A stretch of DNA of 64,000 bases from Methylobacterium longum (GTDB lineage: Bacteria; Pseudomonadota; Alphaproteobacteria; Rhizobiales; Beijerinckiaceae), in NCBI RefSeq assembly GCF_022179385.1, contig NZ_BPQS01000026.1:1-64000 (forward strand). The letters are read 5' to 3'. Shown piece by piece: positions 11,307 to 20,921 of the stretch. Each line of letters opens with the position of its first letter. Position 1 is the stretch's first letter. Both the position numbers and the translations under genes were made by a program. A model generated the notes under the pieces. The model was not told the origin of the DNA and did not search any database. It saw only the letters and a list, made by a program, of their open reading frames with translations.

Positions 11307-13994
11307 TCAGATCGTCCAGGGGGCGGGCGCGTCCGTCGCGATGCCGTAGCGGCCGATCGCGTCCGACACCGTGGCGCGCGGCACCGTACCGGCCTCAGCG
11401 AGGGCGTGCAGGGCGGCGATGACCACGTGCTGGCGGTCCACCTCGAAGAAGCGGCGGAGCGCGCTGCGCGTGTCGCTGCGGCCGAACCCATCCGTGCCGA
11501 GCGCGACGAAGCGCGCGCCGACGTAGGACGCGATCAGCTGCGGGTAAGCCCGGACGTAGTCGGTCGCCGCGACGACCGGCGCCGTGCCCGGCAGCAGCGC
11601 CGCCACGTGGCTGACCGGTGCCTCGGCTTCCGGGTTGAGCATCGCCTGCCGCTCGGCCTCGCGGGCGTCGCGGGCCAGTTCGCTGAAGCTCGTCACGCTG
11701 AACACCTCGGCCGAGACGCCCCAGTCCCGCGCGAGCAGGTCGGCCGCCGCGATCACCTCCGGCAGGATCGCGCCTGAGCCGAGGAGGCGGATGGCGGCGG
11801 TTCCGGTCCCCGGCCCGGCTTCCGGCCCCGACAGGCGGTACATGCCCTTCAGGATCCCGGCCTCCACCCCTTCCGGCATGGAGGGCTGCGCGTAGTTCTC
11901 GTTCATGGCGGTGAGGTAGTAGAAGGCGTCCTCGCCCTCTTCCATCATCGCGCGGGTTCCGCGGTCGACGATCACCGCCATCTCGTACGCGAAGGCCGGA
12001 TCGTAGGCGCAGCAGTTCGGGATCGCGGCCGCCGCCAAGTGGCTCGACCCGTCCTGGTGCTGCAGGCCCTCGCCGCCGAGGGTGGTGCGGCCCGCCGTGG
12101 CGCCGATCAGGAAGCCGCGGGCCCGCTGGTCGGCCGCCGCCCAGATCAGGTCGCCGACCCGCTGGAAGCCGAACATCGAGTAGTAGATGTAGAACGGCAG
12201 CATCGACAGGCCGTGGACGCTGTAGGACGTGGCCGCCGCCGTCCAGGACGAGATCGCCCCGGCCTCGGTGATGCCTTCCTCCAGGAGCTGCCCGTCCCGG
12301 GCCTCGCGGTAGTAGAGCATCGAGCCGGCATCCTCCGGCTCGTAGAGCTGGCCCTGCGGCGCGTAGATGCCGACCTGCCGGAACAGGTTGGCCATGCCGA
12401 AGGTCCGCGCCTCGTCGGCGACGATCGGGACGACGCGGGGCCCAAGGTCCTTGTGCTTCAGGAGGTTGCCGAACAGGCGCACCACCGCGGTGGTGGTCGA
12501 CATCTCCTTGCCGCCGGCCTCCAGCGCGAAGCCCGCATAGGTCGAGAGCGCCGGTACCGCGACGGTCGGCGCGGTGCGGCGGCGGGCCGGCAGCACGCCG
12601 CCGAGGATCTCGCGGCGCTCGCGCAGGTAGCGCATCTCGGCCCCGTCCTCGGCCGGCTTGTAGAAGGCCAGGCCCTCGACCTGCGCGTCGGTGAGCGGCA
12701 GGGCGAAGCGGTCGCGGAAGGCGCGGAGCGCGTCGACGTCGAGCTTCTTGGCCTGGTGGGCGGTCATGCGCGACTCGCCCGCGCCGCCCATGCCGTAGCC
12801 CTTCTTGGTCTTGGCCAGGATCACCGTCGGGCGGCCCTTGGTGGTCTTGGCGGCCGCGAAGGCGGCGTAGAGCTTGCGGAAGTCGTGGCCGCCGCGTTTG
12901 AGGCGATCCACGTCGGCGTCCGACATGTGGGCCACGAGTTCGCGCACCTCCGGATCCTCGCCGAAGAAGTGGGCGAGGTTGTAGGCGCCGTCCTTGGCGC
13001 CCAGCGTCTGGTACTTGCCGTCGACGGTGTCGGCGAAGCGGCGCAGCAGGGCGTGGTTGGTGTCGCGGGCGAAGATCCCGTCCCACTCCGAGCCCCACAG
13101 CACCTTGATGACGTTCCAGCCGGCGCCCCGGAACAGGCTCTCCAGCTCCTGGATGATCTGGCCGTTGCCGCGCACCGGACCGTCGAGCCGCTGCAGGTTG
13201 CAGTTGATGACGAAGGTGAGGTTGTCGAGGTTCTCGCGGGCCGCCAGGGCGAGGCCGCCGATCGACTCGGGCTCGTCCATCTCGCCGTCGCCGAACACGC
13301 CCCAGACGTGCCGGCCGGACGTGTCGGCCAGTCCCCGGTCGGCGAGGTAGCGCATGAACCGCGCCTGATAGACCGCGTGGATCGGTCCGATCCCCATCGA
13401 GCCGGTCGGGACCTGCCAGAAATCGGGCATCAGCCAGGGATGCGGGTAGGAGCAGAGGCCGTCGCCCGCGATCTCCTGGCGGTAATGCTTCAGCTGCTCG
13501 TCGCTGAGCCGTCCCTCCAGGAAGGCGCGCGCGTAGACGCCGGGCGCCGAATGCGGCTGGAAGTAGACGAGATCTCCGTCCGCCCCGCCCTTGAAGAAGT
13601 GGTTGAACCCGACCTCGAACAGCTCCGCCGCCGAGGCGTAGCTCGCCACGTGGCCGCCGAGTTCGCCGTAGGCCATGTTGGCGCGCACCACCATGGCCAG
13701 CGCGTTCCAGCGCATGATCGAGGTCAGCCGCTCCTCGATGTCGAGGTCGCCCGGATAGCGCGGCTGCTTCTCCAGGGGGACCGTGTTCCGGTAGGGCGAG
13801 TAGGGCAGCGCCTCGTCGAGGATGCCGATCTCCTTCGAGCGCCGCTCCAGGCGGTCGAGGATGAAGCGCGCCCGGGCCGCGCCCTCGGTGCGGAACAGCG
13901 ATTCCAGGGCGGCGAGCCAGTCCTGCGTCTCGGCCGGGTCGTGATCGACCTCGGCGGACCGCGCGATGGTGGCTTTCGGCGGAATGGCGTTCAT
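11307..13994 (-). CDS. aceE: Pyruvate dehydrogenase E1 component, homodimeric type
   Basis: At 895 residues it has the usual size of homodimeric AceE. It opens with DPAETQDWLAALESLFRTEG and carries the thiamine-diphosphate motif region (GDGEMDEPESIGGLALAARE, then NCNLQRLDGPVRGNGQIIQE) and a C-terminal transketolase-like part (TTLGGEGLQHQDGSSHLAAA). It decarboxylates pyruvate and acetylates the E2 lipoyl group. It is the first gene of the minus-strand operon with aceF and lpd, and is divergent from an Lrp-type regulator 194 bases away. That arrangement suggests local control by amino-acid or pyruvate-related signals; this is inference from position only. Confidence 0.96.
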   Translation of the reverse strand: MNAIPPKATIARSAEVDHDPAETQDWLAALESLFRTEGAARARFILDRLERRSKEIGILDEALPYSPYRNTVPLEKQPRYPGDLDIEERLTSIMRWNALAMVVRANMAYGELGGHVASYASAAELFEVGFNHFFKGGADGDLVYFQPHSAPGVYARAFLEGRLSDEQLKHYRQEIAGDGLCSYPHPWLMPDFWQVPTGSMGIGPIHAVYQARFMRYLADRGLADTSGRHVWGVFGDGEMDEPESIGGLALAARENLDNLTFVINCNLQRLDGPVRGNGQIIQELESLFRGAGWNVIKVLWGSEWDGIFARDTNHALLRRFADTVDGKYQTLGAKDGAYNLAHFFGEDPEVRELVAHMSDADVDRLKRGGHDFRKLYAAFAAAKTTKGRPTVILAKTKKGYGMGGAGESRMTAHQAKKLDVDALRAFRDRFALPLTDAQVEGLAFYKPAEDGAEMRYLRERREILGGVLPARRRTAPTVAVPALSTYAGFALEAGGKEMSTTTAVVRLFGNLLKHKDLGPRVVPIVADEARTFGMANLFRQVGIYAPQGQLYEPEDAGSMLYYREARDGQLLEEGITEAGAISSWTAAATSYSVHGLSMLPFYIYYSMFGFQRVGDLIWAAADQRARGFLIGATAGRTTLGGEGLQHQDGSSHLAAAAIPNCCAYDPAFAYEMAVIVDRGTRAMMEEGEDAFYYLTAMNENYAQPSMPEGVEAGILKGMYRLSGPEAGPGTGTAAIRLLGSGAILPEVIAAADLLARDWGVSAEVFSVTSFSELARDAREAERQAMLNPEAEAPVSHVAALLPGTAPVVAATDYVRAYPQLIASYVGARFVALGTDGFGRSDTRSALRRFFEVDRQHVVIAALHALAEAGTVPRATVSDAIGRYGIATDAPAPWTI

Positions 13995-14188
13995 CGGCGC
14001 GGGCTCCCCTGTTGCGCGGGATCATACGGACATCCCCGAGGGGCAACATACCGATTGTTTGCTTCCGCGGTCCGAATGCGGGATCAATCGACCGGGGGAC
14101 GGCCGTTTCGCGGCAAACGGTTCCCCGGCCGGGGCCGGTGGAGGATGCCCGGCTCGTGATCGATCCGAGGCAAGCGGAGCGTGCGTTC

Positions 14189-14677
14189 ATGGCCCAGCCC
14201 CCGGCAACCCTCGACGCCGCGAGCCTGCGGATCCTCGAGCGCCTCCAGCAGGACAGCGAGATCAGCATCGCGGAATTGGCCGAGCAGGTCGGTCTCTCGA
14301 CCTCACCCTGCTGGCGCCGGGTCAACGACCTCAAGGAGGCGGGCATCATCCGGGGCTGCGTCGCCGTGGTCGACCCGCTGAGCCTGGGGCTCGCCGTGAA
14401 CGTCTTCGTCCACGTCTCCCTGGAGAAACAGACTCAGGCGGCGCTCCAGGCCTTCGACGCGGCGGTGCGCAGCCGACCCGAGGTGATGGAGTGCTACCTG
14501 ATGAGCGGCGAGGCCGATTACATGCTGCGGGTCGTCGTGGAGGATCTCGGCCAGTACCAGAAGCTCGTCCTGGACCACCTCACGCGCATTCCCGGTGTGG
14601 CCAACATCCGCTCCAGCTTCGCCCTGGGTCAGGTGAAGTACACCACCGCGCTGCCGCTCGGGCACCTGACCCGCTGA
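14189..14677 (+). CDS. Lrp/AsnC family transcriptional regulator
   Basis: The 162-residue protein starts at ATG 14189. It has the family's N-terminal helix-turn-helix (LDAASLRILERLQQDSEISI, then AELAEQVGLSTSPCWRRVNDL) followed by an alpha-beta RAM effector domain (EVMECYLMSGEADYMLRVVV). Members form octamers and respond to amino acids or related small molecules. It is divergent from aceE, so it probably regulates the pyruvate dehydrogenase operon or itself. The frame is open 59 codons upstream, but that extension is not conserved-looking. Confidence 0.88.
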   Translation: MAQPPATLDAASLRILERLQQDSEISIAELAEQVGLSTSPCWRRVNDLKEAGIIRGCVAVVDPLSLGLAVNVFVHVSLEKQTQAALQAFDAAVRSRPEVMECYLMSGEADYMLRVVVEDLGQYQKLVLDHLTRIPGVANIRSSFALGQVKYTTALPLGHLTR

Positions 14678-14754
14678 TGTGGCTCGCCGCAAGCGGTACA
14701 AAGCCCGCAGTGGTCGCCGGGGACGTTGGTCTGCGTCTGAAGGTCTAAGATGCA

Positions 14755-14787
14755 CCCTTCGTGCGCGCCGGAACCGGCCGCGAAGGG
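14755..14787. terminator. Nested hairpin between lrp-type gene and tRNA-Ala
   Basis: Outer arms CCCTTCG/CGAAGGG enclose an inner GCCGG-AA-CCGGC stem. It lies just past the 3' end of tRNA-Ala and past the convergent regulator gene, so it may serve both as a transcript end. Confidence 0.5.
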
Positions 14788-14793
14788 GGAGGA

Positions 14794-14869
14794 TGGTGGA
14801 GCCTAACGGGATCGAACCGATGACCTCTTCCATGCCATGGAAGCGCTCTCCCAGCTGAGCTAAGGCCCC
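14794..14869 (-). tRNA. tRNA-Ala, anticodon GGC
   Basis: The minus strand folds as a 76-base cloverleaf including an encoded CCA. Acceptor GGGGCCU pairs with AGGCUCC (one G-U), the D-stem is GCUC/GAGC, the anticodon stem CUUCC/GGAAG holds loop AUGGCAU (anticodon GGC), and the T-arm contains GGTTCGATCCC. All core elements are intact. Confidence 0.97.
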
Positions 14870-15016
14870 ACTTTATCCGCCGCGGTTTGGGGTCCGCGGT
14901 GTCTCGCCGGTCCGGCTGGCGTCCGGCGAGGGCGGTTCTATAGGCGGCTCCCGCCGCGGACTCAACCCCTTTTTTTCGCGATTTTCCGGGGTCTCGTCGG
15001 AGAGGCGGTCAAAGCC

Positions 15017-15403
15017 TCAGCTTTCCTCGTCGTTCTCGATGTCGCCGTCGATCAGATCGGACACGTCGTCGTCGCCGCTGTCCTCCTCCTCGAGGAAGGT
15101 GTCGTCGTCGGCCTGGTCCCCATCCTCGGAGGTCTCGTCCTCCGGCGTCGGATCGGCCTCGTCCTCGGCGGCCTCGACTTCGTCGAGGGACACGAGCTCC
15201 GGACCCTTCTCGTCCGTCTCGTCCTCATCGTCGTTGTTGACCGGCGCCCGCGATACGATGGGGGCCGCCGCACGGCTGCTGGTCGCCACCGCCTGATAGA
15301 CCGCGCCGCATTTCGGGCACACGGCGGGGTCGCGGGCGAGGTCGTAGAACTTCGCGCCGCAGCTCATGCACTGGCGCTTCAAGCCAAGTTCCGGTCGGGC
15401 CAC
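15017..15403 (-). CDS. TIGR02300 (FYDLN-acid) family protein
   Basis: From GTG 15403 the protein is 128 residues. It starts VARPELGLKRQCMSCGAKFY and carries two CxxC pairs (CMSC, CPKC) of a zinc-ribbon, with the FYDL signature, followed by a very acidic tail of Asp/Glu runs. This layout is diagnostic of the alphaproteobacterial TIGR02300 family, whose function is unknown. GAGGTG lies upstream of the GTG. In many alphaproteobacteria this gene sits next to aroA-cmk, as here (divergent). Confidence 0.9.
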   Translation of the reverse strand: MARPELGLKRQCMSCGAKFYDLARDPAVCPKCGAVYQAVATSSRAAAPIVSRAPVNNDDEDETDEKGPELVSLDEVEAAEDEADPTPEDETSEDGDQADDDTFLEEEDSGDDDVSDLIDGDIENDEES

Positions 15404-15644
15404 GGGCGGACACCTCGTCGTCAATGCTGTCTTGGGGGAGGGGCCCCGTTAGTCGCGGGCGCTGCGCCTGTCAATCGAGCGGGTGCGCACGGCCTCTGCC
15501 CGGTCCGGTCCCGCGGAGCCCGCGGATGACGCGCGACATCACGCGTGTTAACCGCGCGGCGAATTCACGGTCCGATTGCAGTGCCGCGGCGACGCCGCGC
15601 GACGCACCGGATCCAGGTCCATCCCGAGCCCGAACGGACGTCCC

Positions 15645-16994
15645 GTGTCGCACGATTCGCCTCCCCAGCCCCTCACCGCCGCGCCGGGAGCGCCCCTGCG
15701 GGGGCGCCTTCGGCCGCCGGGGGACAAATCGATCTCGCACCGGGCGATGATCTTGGGGCTGCTCAGCGAAGGCGAGACGAGAGTCGAAGGGCTGCTCGAG
15801 GGCGACGACGTGCTGCGCACCGCCGCCGCCGCGAAAGCGCTCGGCGCCGCCGTGGAGCGTCTTGGCACGGGCCGCTGGCAGGTGCGCGGCGTCGGCATCG
15901 GCGGCCTGACCGACCCGGACACGGTGCTCGACTTCGGAAACGCCGGCACCGGCTCGCGGCTGATGATGGGCGTCGTCGGCGGCCAGCCGGTTACCGCGAC
16001 CTTCGACGGCGACGCCTCCCTGCGCTCGCGGCCGATGCGCCGGATCCTGGACCCGCTGACCCGCATGGGCACGCAGGTCCTGGCCGAAGCCCCCGGCGGA
16101 CGCGTACCCCTGACCCTGCGCGGCCTGAACGAGGCCATCCCGATCACCTACGAGACCCCGGCCGCCTCGGCGCAGATCAAGTCCGCCGTGCTGCTCGCCG
16201 GGCTCAACGCCCCCGGGATCACCACGGTGATCGAGGCGGCGGCGACCCGCGACCACACGGAGCGCATGCTGCGCCTGTTCGGCGCCACGGTCAGCGTGGA
16301 GCCGCACGGTCCGGGCGGTCACGGCCGCAAAGTCGCGCTCACCGGGCAGCCCACCCTGCGCGGCACCGACGTGGTGGTACCGGCCGACCCGTCCTCGGCC
16401 GCGTTCCCGCTGGTGGCCGCGCTGATCGTGCCCGGTTCCGACGTAGTGATCGAAGGCGTGATGATGAACCCGCTGCGCACCGGCCTGATCACCACGCTCC
16501 TCGAGATGGGGGCCGAGATCGAGCGGGTCGCCGAGCGGGAAGAGGGCGGCGAGACCGTGGCCGACCTGCGCGTGCGGGCGAGCCGTCTGAAGGGCGTCGA
16601 CGTTCCGGCCGAGCGCGCGCCTGCCATGATCGACGAGTATCCGGTGCTGGCGGTCGCGGCGAGCTTCGCGGAGGGGCGTACGCGGATGAACGGTCTGCAT
16701 GAGCTGCGCGTCAAGGAATCCGACCGCCTCGCGGCTGTGGCGGCCGGGCTTGCGGCCAACGGCGTTCGCCACACGGTCGAGGGCGACGACCTCGTGGTCG
16801 AGGGGGACGGGGCGGCGGCCGCCGGCGGCGGCACCGTCGCGACCCATCTCGACCATCGCATCGCCATGGCGTTCCTGGTGATGGGGCTCGCGACGCGCGA
16901 TCCGGTCACGGTGGATGATGGCGCGATGATCGCGACCAGCTTCCCCAGCTTCCTGCCGAGCATGCAGGCCCTCGGCGGCCGGATCGGAGCGTGA
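15645..16994 (+). CDS. aroA: 3-phosphoshikimate 1-carboxyvinyltransferase (EPSP synthase)
   Basis: This 449-residue shikimate-pathway enzyme joins shikimate-3-phosphate and PEP. It has RPPGDKSISHR at the N-terminus, GNAGTGSRLMMG at residues 98-109, SAQIKSAVLLAGLN, RDHTERMLRLFGA and LRVKESDRLAA, a pattern closest to the class II, CP4-like enzymes. At the position matching CP4 Ala100 this protein has Gly101, the residue known in sensitive enzymes, so glyphosate tolerance through that site is not expected. I chose GTG 15645 because the protein there begins VSHDSPPQPLTAAPG shortly before the conserved core. The stop overlaps a GTG of cmk. Confidence 0.95.
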   Translation: MSHDSPPQPLTAAPGAPLRGRLRPPGDKSISHRAMILGLLSEGETRVEGLLEGDDVLRTAAAAKALGAAVERLGTGRWQVRGVGIGGLTDPDTVLDFGNAGTGSRLMMGVVGGQPVTATFDGDASLRSRPMRRILDPLTRMGTQVLAEAPGGRVPLTLRGLNEAIPITYETPAASAQIKSAVLLAGLNAPGITTVIEAAATRDHTERMLRLFGATVSVEPHGPGGHGRKVALTGQPTLRGTDVVVPADPSSAAFPLVAALIVPGSDVVIEGVMMNPLRTGLITTLLEMGAEIERVAEREEGGETVADLRVRASRLKGVDVPAERAPAMIDEYPVLAVAASFAEGRTRMNGLHELRVKESDRLAAVAAGLAANGVRHTVEGDDLVVEGDGAAAAGGGTVATHLDHRIAMAFLVMGLATRDPVTVDDGAMIATSFPSFLPSMQALGGRIGA

Positions 16995-16999
16995 TCCGC

Positions 17000-17638
17000 A
17001 TGCCGCTTCTCATCGCGATCGACGGTCCCGCCGCTTCGGGCAAAGGTACGCTCGCCAAGAGATTGGCCGGCCATTACGGACTGCCGCACCTCGATACTGG
17101 GCTTCTCTATCGAGCCGTCGCGCTGGCGCTGCTCGACGCCGGCCGCTCCCTCGACGATCACGCCGCGGCTGCCCAGGCCGCACGCACCCTCGACGCCGAG
17201 CGGCTCGACGATCCTCGCCTGCGCGAGCGCGCGATGGGGGAGGCGGCGTCGCGGGTCTCCGCCGTGCCGGAGGTTCGCGCCGGCCTGCTCACATGGCAGC
17301 GCCGCTTCGCCACCGATCCCCAGGGCGCCGTCCTCGACGGACGCGATATCGGCACCGTGGTCTGCCCCGATGCGGGCGTGAAGCTGTTCATCACCGCGTC
17401 ATCGGAGGAGCGGGCCAGGCGGCGGCATCTGGAACTCGCAGGCCGGGGCGAGACCGCGGACTTCGCGGTGATTCTCGCCGACATCGAGGCCCGCGACGCG
17501 CGCGATGCGTCCCGGGCCGCCGCGCCCCTGCGCATGGCGGATGATGCGATCCGGCTCGACACGACCGACCTCGACGCAAACGCCGCCTTCGACGAGGCCC
17601 GGGCGATCGTGGAGCGCGCCCGGGGCAGCATGTCCTGA
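17000..17638 (+). CDS. cmk: Cytidylate kinase
   Basis: The 212-residue protein starts PLLIAIDGPAASGKGTLAKR, the P-loop of CMP kinase, and contains HLDTGLLYRAVA and LDGRDIGTVVCPDA, typical of the family. It phosphorylates CMP and dCMP. I prefer ATG 17000, which has GGAG 11 bases upstream; a GTG at 16991 overlapping the aroA stop is possible but too close to that site. The tight aroA-cmk coupling is a common operon order. tRNA-Lys follows about 95 bases later. Confidence 0.95.
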   Translation: MPLLIAIDGPAASGKGTLAKRLAGHYGLPHLDTGLLYRAVALALLDAGRSLDDHAAAAQAARTLDAERLDDPRLRERAMGEAASRVSAVPEVRAGLLTWQRRFATDPQGAVLDGRDIGTVVCPDAGVKLFITASSEERARRRHLELAGRGETADFAVILADIEARDARDASRAAAPLRMADDAIRLDTTDLDANAAFDEARAIVERARGSMS

Positions 17639-17733
17639 GCGTCGCCGCGGCGCCTCGTGTTGACCCTTAGGGTCCGCTCACCTATTGCGGACGCGCCGTC
17701 CCCGCGAGGCTGTAGCAGGCGGGTGTGGGACGC

Positions 17734-17809
17734 GAGCGCGTAGCTCAGCTGGTAGAGCAACGGACTTTTAATCTGTAGGTCCTGGGTTCGAGTCCCAGCG
17801 CGCTCACCA
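17734..17809 (+). tRNA. tRNA-Lys, anticodon UUU
   Basis: The 76-base cloverleaf has acceptor GAGCGCG/CGCGCUC, D-stem GCUC/GAGC, anticodon stem ACGGA/UCUGU with loop CUUUUAA (anticodon UUU), T-arm CUGGG/CCCAG and an encoded CCA. Accessory DNA begins directly behind it. Confidence 0.97.
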
Positions 17810-17833
17810 GATTGTTCAGACACTTACCAGCAC
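17797..17833. repeat. tRNA-Lys 3' end plus flank, partly repeated at 43917-43940
   Basis: AGCGCGCT (17797-17804, in the tRNA acceptor arm) and AGACACTTACCAGCAC (17818-17833) both recur in the same order at 43917-43940, where the 13 bases between them are missing. This could be a pair of attachment-site remnants bounding an island of about 26 kb. No integrase is seen, so this remains inference. Confidence 0.5.
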
Positions 17834-17838
17834 CAAAG

Positions 17839-17861
17839 AGGCTACGACCAAGAGCCTTTTT
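17839..17861 (+). terminator. Rho-independent terminator after tRNA-Lys
   Basis: AGGCT (17839-17843) pairs with AGCCT (17853-17857) around a 9-base loop, and the stem can extend through A/T pairs into a TTTTT run. Position fits a tRNA-Lys terminator. Confidence 0.6.
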
Positions 17862-18981
17862 CACGTGCGCCGACAATGCGCGGTATGCTGAGCGCAGGCT
17901 CAAGCTTGAGATTAAGTAATATGCTGTTCACGCGCGAGCGCTGGAGAAAACGCTCGCTACCAACGCAGCGAATATCGGCGCCGCGAAGGAAGAACCGCGG
18001 TAGGTGATCATGTCTCGAGAGGGCTCGGTCTGAACCACCAGCCACGTGATAGTTGACGCCATGGTTTCCCGCCTCATCCGTATGTCAGAGAGGCGGATGA
18101 GCCGCTTCCACGGTGCGGCCCGCTCCGTTCTGTTCCTGCCGCCCAGCACGGCGCTCATACGCGGCGTTGCAGCCGTAACAGGCCGGCTGGAAGCGCCGGC
18201 GGCCCGGCGGGTGAGTGGACGTGCGCACCGTCTTGCGACGAGAACGCATCGCGCGGGGTGCTGCGATCTCCTGTCCACCCAATCGGGCAGGCGATCTCCT
18301 TCGACAGGGCCACGGCAGTCCGGTTGATCCGCCTAATCACGACGAAGCCAGCAACGAAGTACGCTGGGTCGCCGTCGGTCCCGATCGGTTCCCGAAGCGC
18401 GTCGCGCCACAATGATTGCGGAGCAGAAGGGGTGGGATGCGCTTGGAGCAGCTCGTACTGCCGCTCAAAACCGGATGGTCGGCTTCGCGCCCAACTCAGT
18501 CATCCGGTGGCCCTCGGCGGCATCTCCGAAGGGGACGTCGGCTCGCGTCGGGACGGTGTTCGGGGGGGGGCGATCACCGGCGCCCAAACGATGGTCGCCT
18601 ACCCGGAGCCGTTCATCCTGCGTGCGAACGCGGTGTCCCGCGCCGTCGGAGAGCTGAGGCGTTGCCATGGCGTTGATAACGTAACAGGCACATCGACTCA
18701 GGCGCCGGCCGTCGGACGCATCGCACAGGCGCCCTCAGGGCCCGGCCGTGCGATGCCAGCGAAGATCGAAGGTCGCCTTCATGGCGATTGGGGCGGCTTA
18801 CGGTCATCATCGGCGCGTGACCCAGTCGCTGCGTCCACGGGTGCACCGCTTGAACGGGAACCGTGGCGGTGCCACTCGATTGGCCGTGGAACGCATGGTG
18901 AGCCGCCAGTCGGGGGCGAAACGGCGCGACTGTCCCCACCCATCATTAGGTCCCGGTTCGGCTGCCAGGGGGTAGGTCCGG
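17862..18981. other. About 1.1 kb without a convincing gene
   Basis: Apart from the possible NusG-like fragment, I recognise no conserved protein, RNA or insertion sequence here. Short frames on both strands have Arg/Pro-rich, shadow-like compositions. The stretch follows tRNA-Lys and looks like decayed accessory DNA. Confidence 0.6.
17870..18063 (-). pseudogene. Possible remnant of a NusG-like antiterminator N-terminus
   Basis: Reading the minus strand from ATG 18063 gives MASTITWLVVQTEPSRDMIT, which resembles the start of NusG/RfaH-type N-terminal domains (W-V-Q-T-x-P pattern). The similarity is lost after about 22 residues, and a neighbouring frame continues without a clear match. If real, it is a frameshifted fragment. 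Short length makes this weak. Confidence 0.25.
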
Positions 18982-19002
18982 ATGCTGGTCCGGAGCGTCT
19001 GC

Positions 19003-20829
19003 ATGGAAAACGGTGTAGCCACGGCGGTCCTCTGCGTCGTCGGTGGTGGCATCGCCGCCCAGGTTCTCGCCGCCAGGCTGCGCATCCCGGCCATCGTCCT
19101 CCTCCTCGCGCTCGGGTTCCTGGTCGGGCCCGTACTCGGCCTGCTGCATCCCACGCACGACTTCGGACCGAACCTACGACCCCTGATCGGCTTGGCCGTG
19201 GCCATCGTGGTGTTCGAGGGCGGCCTCGCGCTCGACTTCCGCGAGTTGCGGGCGTCCGGCGAGGGGGTGCTCCGGCTCACGGCCTTCGCCCTGCCCATCA
19301 ACTTCGTCCTGGGCACGCTCGCCGCCCACCTGATCGGGGGGATGATGTGGGGACCGGCGTCCGTGTTCGGCGCCATCCTCGTCGTCACCGGGCCGACCGT
19401 GATCCTGCCGCTCCTGCGCCATGCCCGCCTGGAACGGCGTTCAGCCGCCTTCCTGAAGTGGGAAGCCATCGTCAACGATCCCGTCGGCGCGATCCTGACC
19501 GCGGTCGTCATCGAGATTTTGGTGGGTGTGCCCCACGGCGCCGGGGAGGATCCGGCCACCGCACTGACGCTTCACCTCGCGGAGGGCGTGCTGGTGGCCG
19601 GCGCCCTCGGTGTCGGCTCGGCAGTCCTGGTCGCCTGGGCGTTCCGGCGCGACCAGATCCCGGAGACACTGAAGACGCCAGTGCTGCTCGCGCTCGCGCT
19701 GGTCGCCTACGTCGTGCCGAACCTCCTGATGCACGAGGCCGGGCTGATCGGCGCGACCGTGTTCGGCATCGCGCTCGCGAACCGGCACGTGCCCGGATTG
19801 GCCGAACTCCGCCGCTTCAAGGAAAGCCTCGTCGTCCTGCTGGTGTCGTGCCTGTTCGTCGTGCTGACCGCCGACCTCGACCTCGCGGTCCTCGGCAAAC
19901 TGTCCGTGCCGATCCTCGGGCTTACGGCCGCGATCCTGTTCGTGGTTCGCCCGGCGGCGATCTGGTTGGCCACGCTGCGCAGCGACCTATCCCGGCGGGA
20001 GCGCCTGTTCGTCGGCTGGATCGGGCCCCGCGGCATCGTCGCGGCCGCCGTCGCGGGGCTGGCCGGTCCCCGGCTCAGCGAGGCGGGGTATGCCGGTGGC
20101 GACCTGATCCAGCCCACCGTGTTCGCGGTCATCGTCGCGACCGTGCTCGCCCACGGCTTCTCTCTCGGACCGCTCGCCCGCCGGTTCGGCCTGTCGACTG
20201 CCGCCGATACCCAGCGGCTCGCCGTAGTCGGGGCATCGCCGTGGGCGAGCGATCTCGTCATCACTCTGCACCGGGCTGGCGTGCCGGTCGTGATCATCGA
20301 CATCTACCCCGGTGCCATGCTGGCCGCACGGCAGGCGCGCGTGCCGACACTCCAGGCCGAACTCCTGTCCCGGCACGCCGAGGAAGGGATGGCCGACCAT
20401 CCTCCGGATCACCTGCTCGCGGCGACCCGGGACGATCTCTACAACGCCCTCGTGTGCACGAGGCTCGCTCCGGAGATCGGTCGCGAGCGCGTCTACCAGA
20501 TCGCCCCCTCGGAGAATCACCTGCTGCACGCCGATACCGGCGTCAGCCGGGATGCCCGCGGAAAGGTTTTCGGGAACGCTGACGCCAGCTTCGATGCGTT
20601 GGCCGGTCGGCACGAGGCCGGGTGGCGGTTCGTGGTGACTGAGCCGGATGACGTCGCTCGGCAGGACGACATCCATCTGCTCACCATCAAGGCCGGTGGA
20701 AGTCTCGAATTCGTCTCCCTCGATCACGGGGCGAACGAGGCTGCCGAGGGCGACCGGTCGCTGATCCTGCGGGCGCCAACCCTGCCAGCAATCGAGGTTC
20801 AGGATCGATTCGCTCAGGTCTCTGCCTGA
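19003..20829 (+). CDS. Cation:proton antiporter (CPA family) with C-terminal nucleotide-binding-like region
   Basis: The 608-residue protein has about twelve hydrophobic segments in its first 400 residues. The family core is visible: RIPAIVLLLALGFLVGP, then FEGGLALDFRELR, GPTVILPLLRHARL, KWEAIVNDPVGAILTAVV (the ND pair region) and GWIGPRGIVAAAVAGLAGP. A cytoplasmic tail of about 200 residues contains LAVVGASPWASDLVITLHRA, like a TrkA-N/KefC-type NAD-binding regulatory domain. It probably exchanges Na+ or K+ for protons at the inner membrane. GGAG lies seven bases before ATG 19003; an ATG at 18982 is an alternative. It is the first intact gene after tRNA-Lys. Confidence 0.88.
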   Translation: MENGVATAVLCVVGGGIAAQVLAARLRIPAIVLLLALGFLVGPVLGLLHPTHDFGPNLRPLIGLAVAIVVFEGGLALDFRELRASGEGVLRLTAFALPINFVLGTLAAHLIGGMMWGPASVFGAILVVTGPTVILPLLRHARLERRSAAFLKWEAIVNDPVGAILTAVVIEILVGVPHGAGEDPATALTLHLAEGVLVAGALGVGSAVLVAWAFRRDQIPETLKTPVLLALALVAYVVPNLLMHEAGLIGATVFGIALANRHVPGLAELRRFKESLVVLLVSCLFVVLTADLDLAVLGKLSVPILGLTAAILFVVRPAAIWLATLRSDLSRRERLFVGWIGPRGIVAAAVAGLAGPRLSEAGYAGGDLIQPTVFAVIVATVLAHGFSLGPLARRFGLSTAADTQRLAVVGASPWASDLVITLHRAGVPVVIIDIYPGAMLAARQARVPTLQAELLSRHAEEGMADHPPDHLLAATRDDLYNALVCTRLAPEIGRERVYQIAPSENHLLHADTGVSRDARGKVFGNADASFDALAGRHEAGWRFVVTEPDDVARQDDIHLLTIKAGGSLEFVSLDHGANEAAEGDRSLILRAPTLPAIEVQDRFAQVSA

Positions 20830-20921
20830 TCGGCGGCGTCCAGCGGGATTGATCCCTCCCGATTGCGGGCTACAGCCGCACCGGCCTTGGAAGCCGTGTC
20901 GGCCGTCCTCACCTTGGCTCC

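Noticed and set aside
12039..14159. 706-codon plus-strand frame opposite aceE
   Set aside because: It is a shadow of aceE codon bias; no ribosome site or motif.
15645..16994. Natural glyphosate-resistant EPSP synthase
   Set aside because: The protein is CP4-like overall, but the key CP4 Ala100 position is Gly, as in sensitive enzymes.
18258..20582. 774-codon plus-strand frame overlapping the antiporter
   Set aside because: It is in another frame of the antiporter gene, is Arg-rich, and has no hydrophobic or catalytic pattern.
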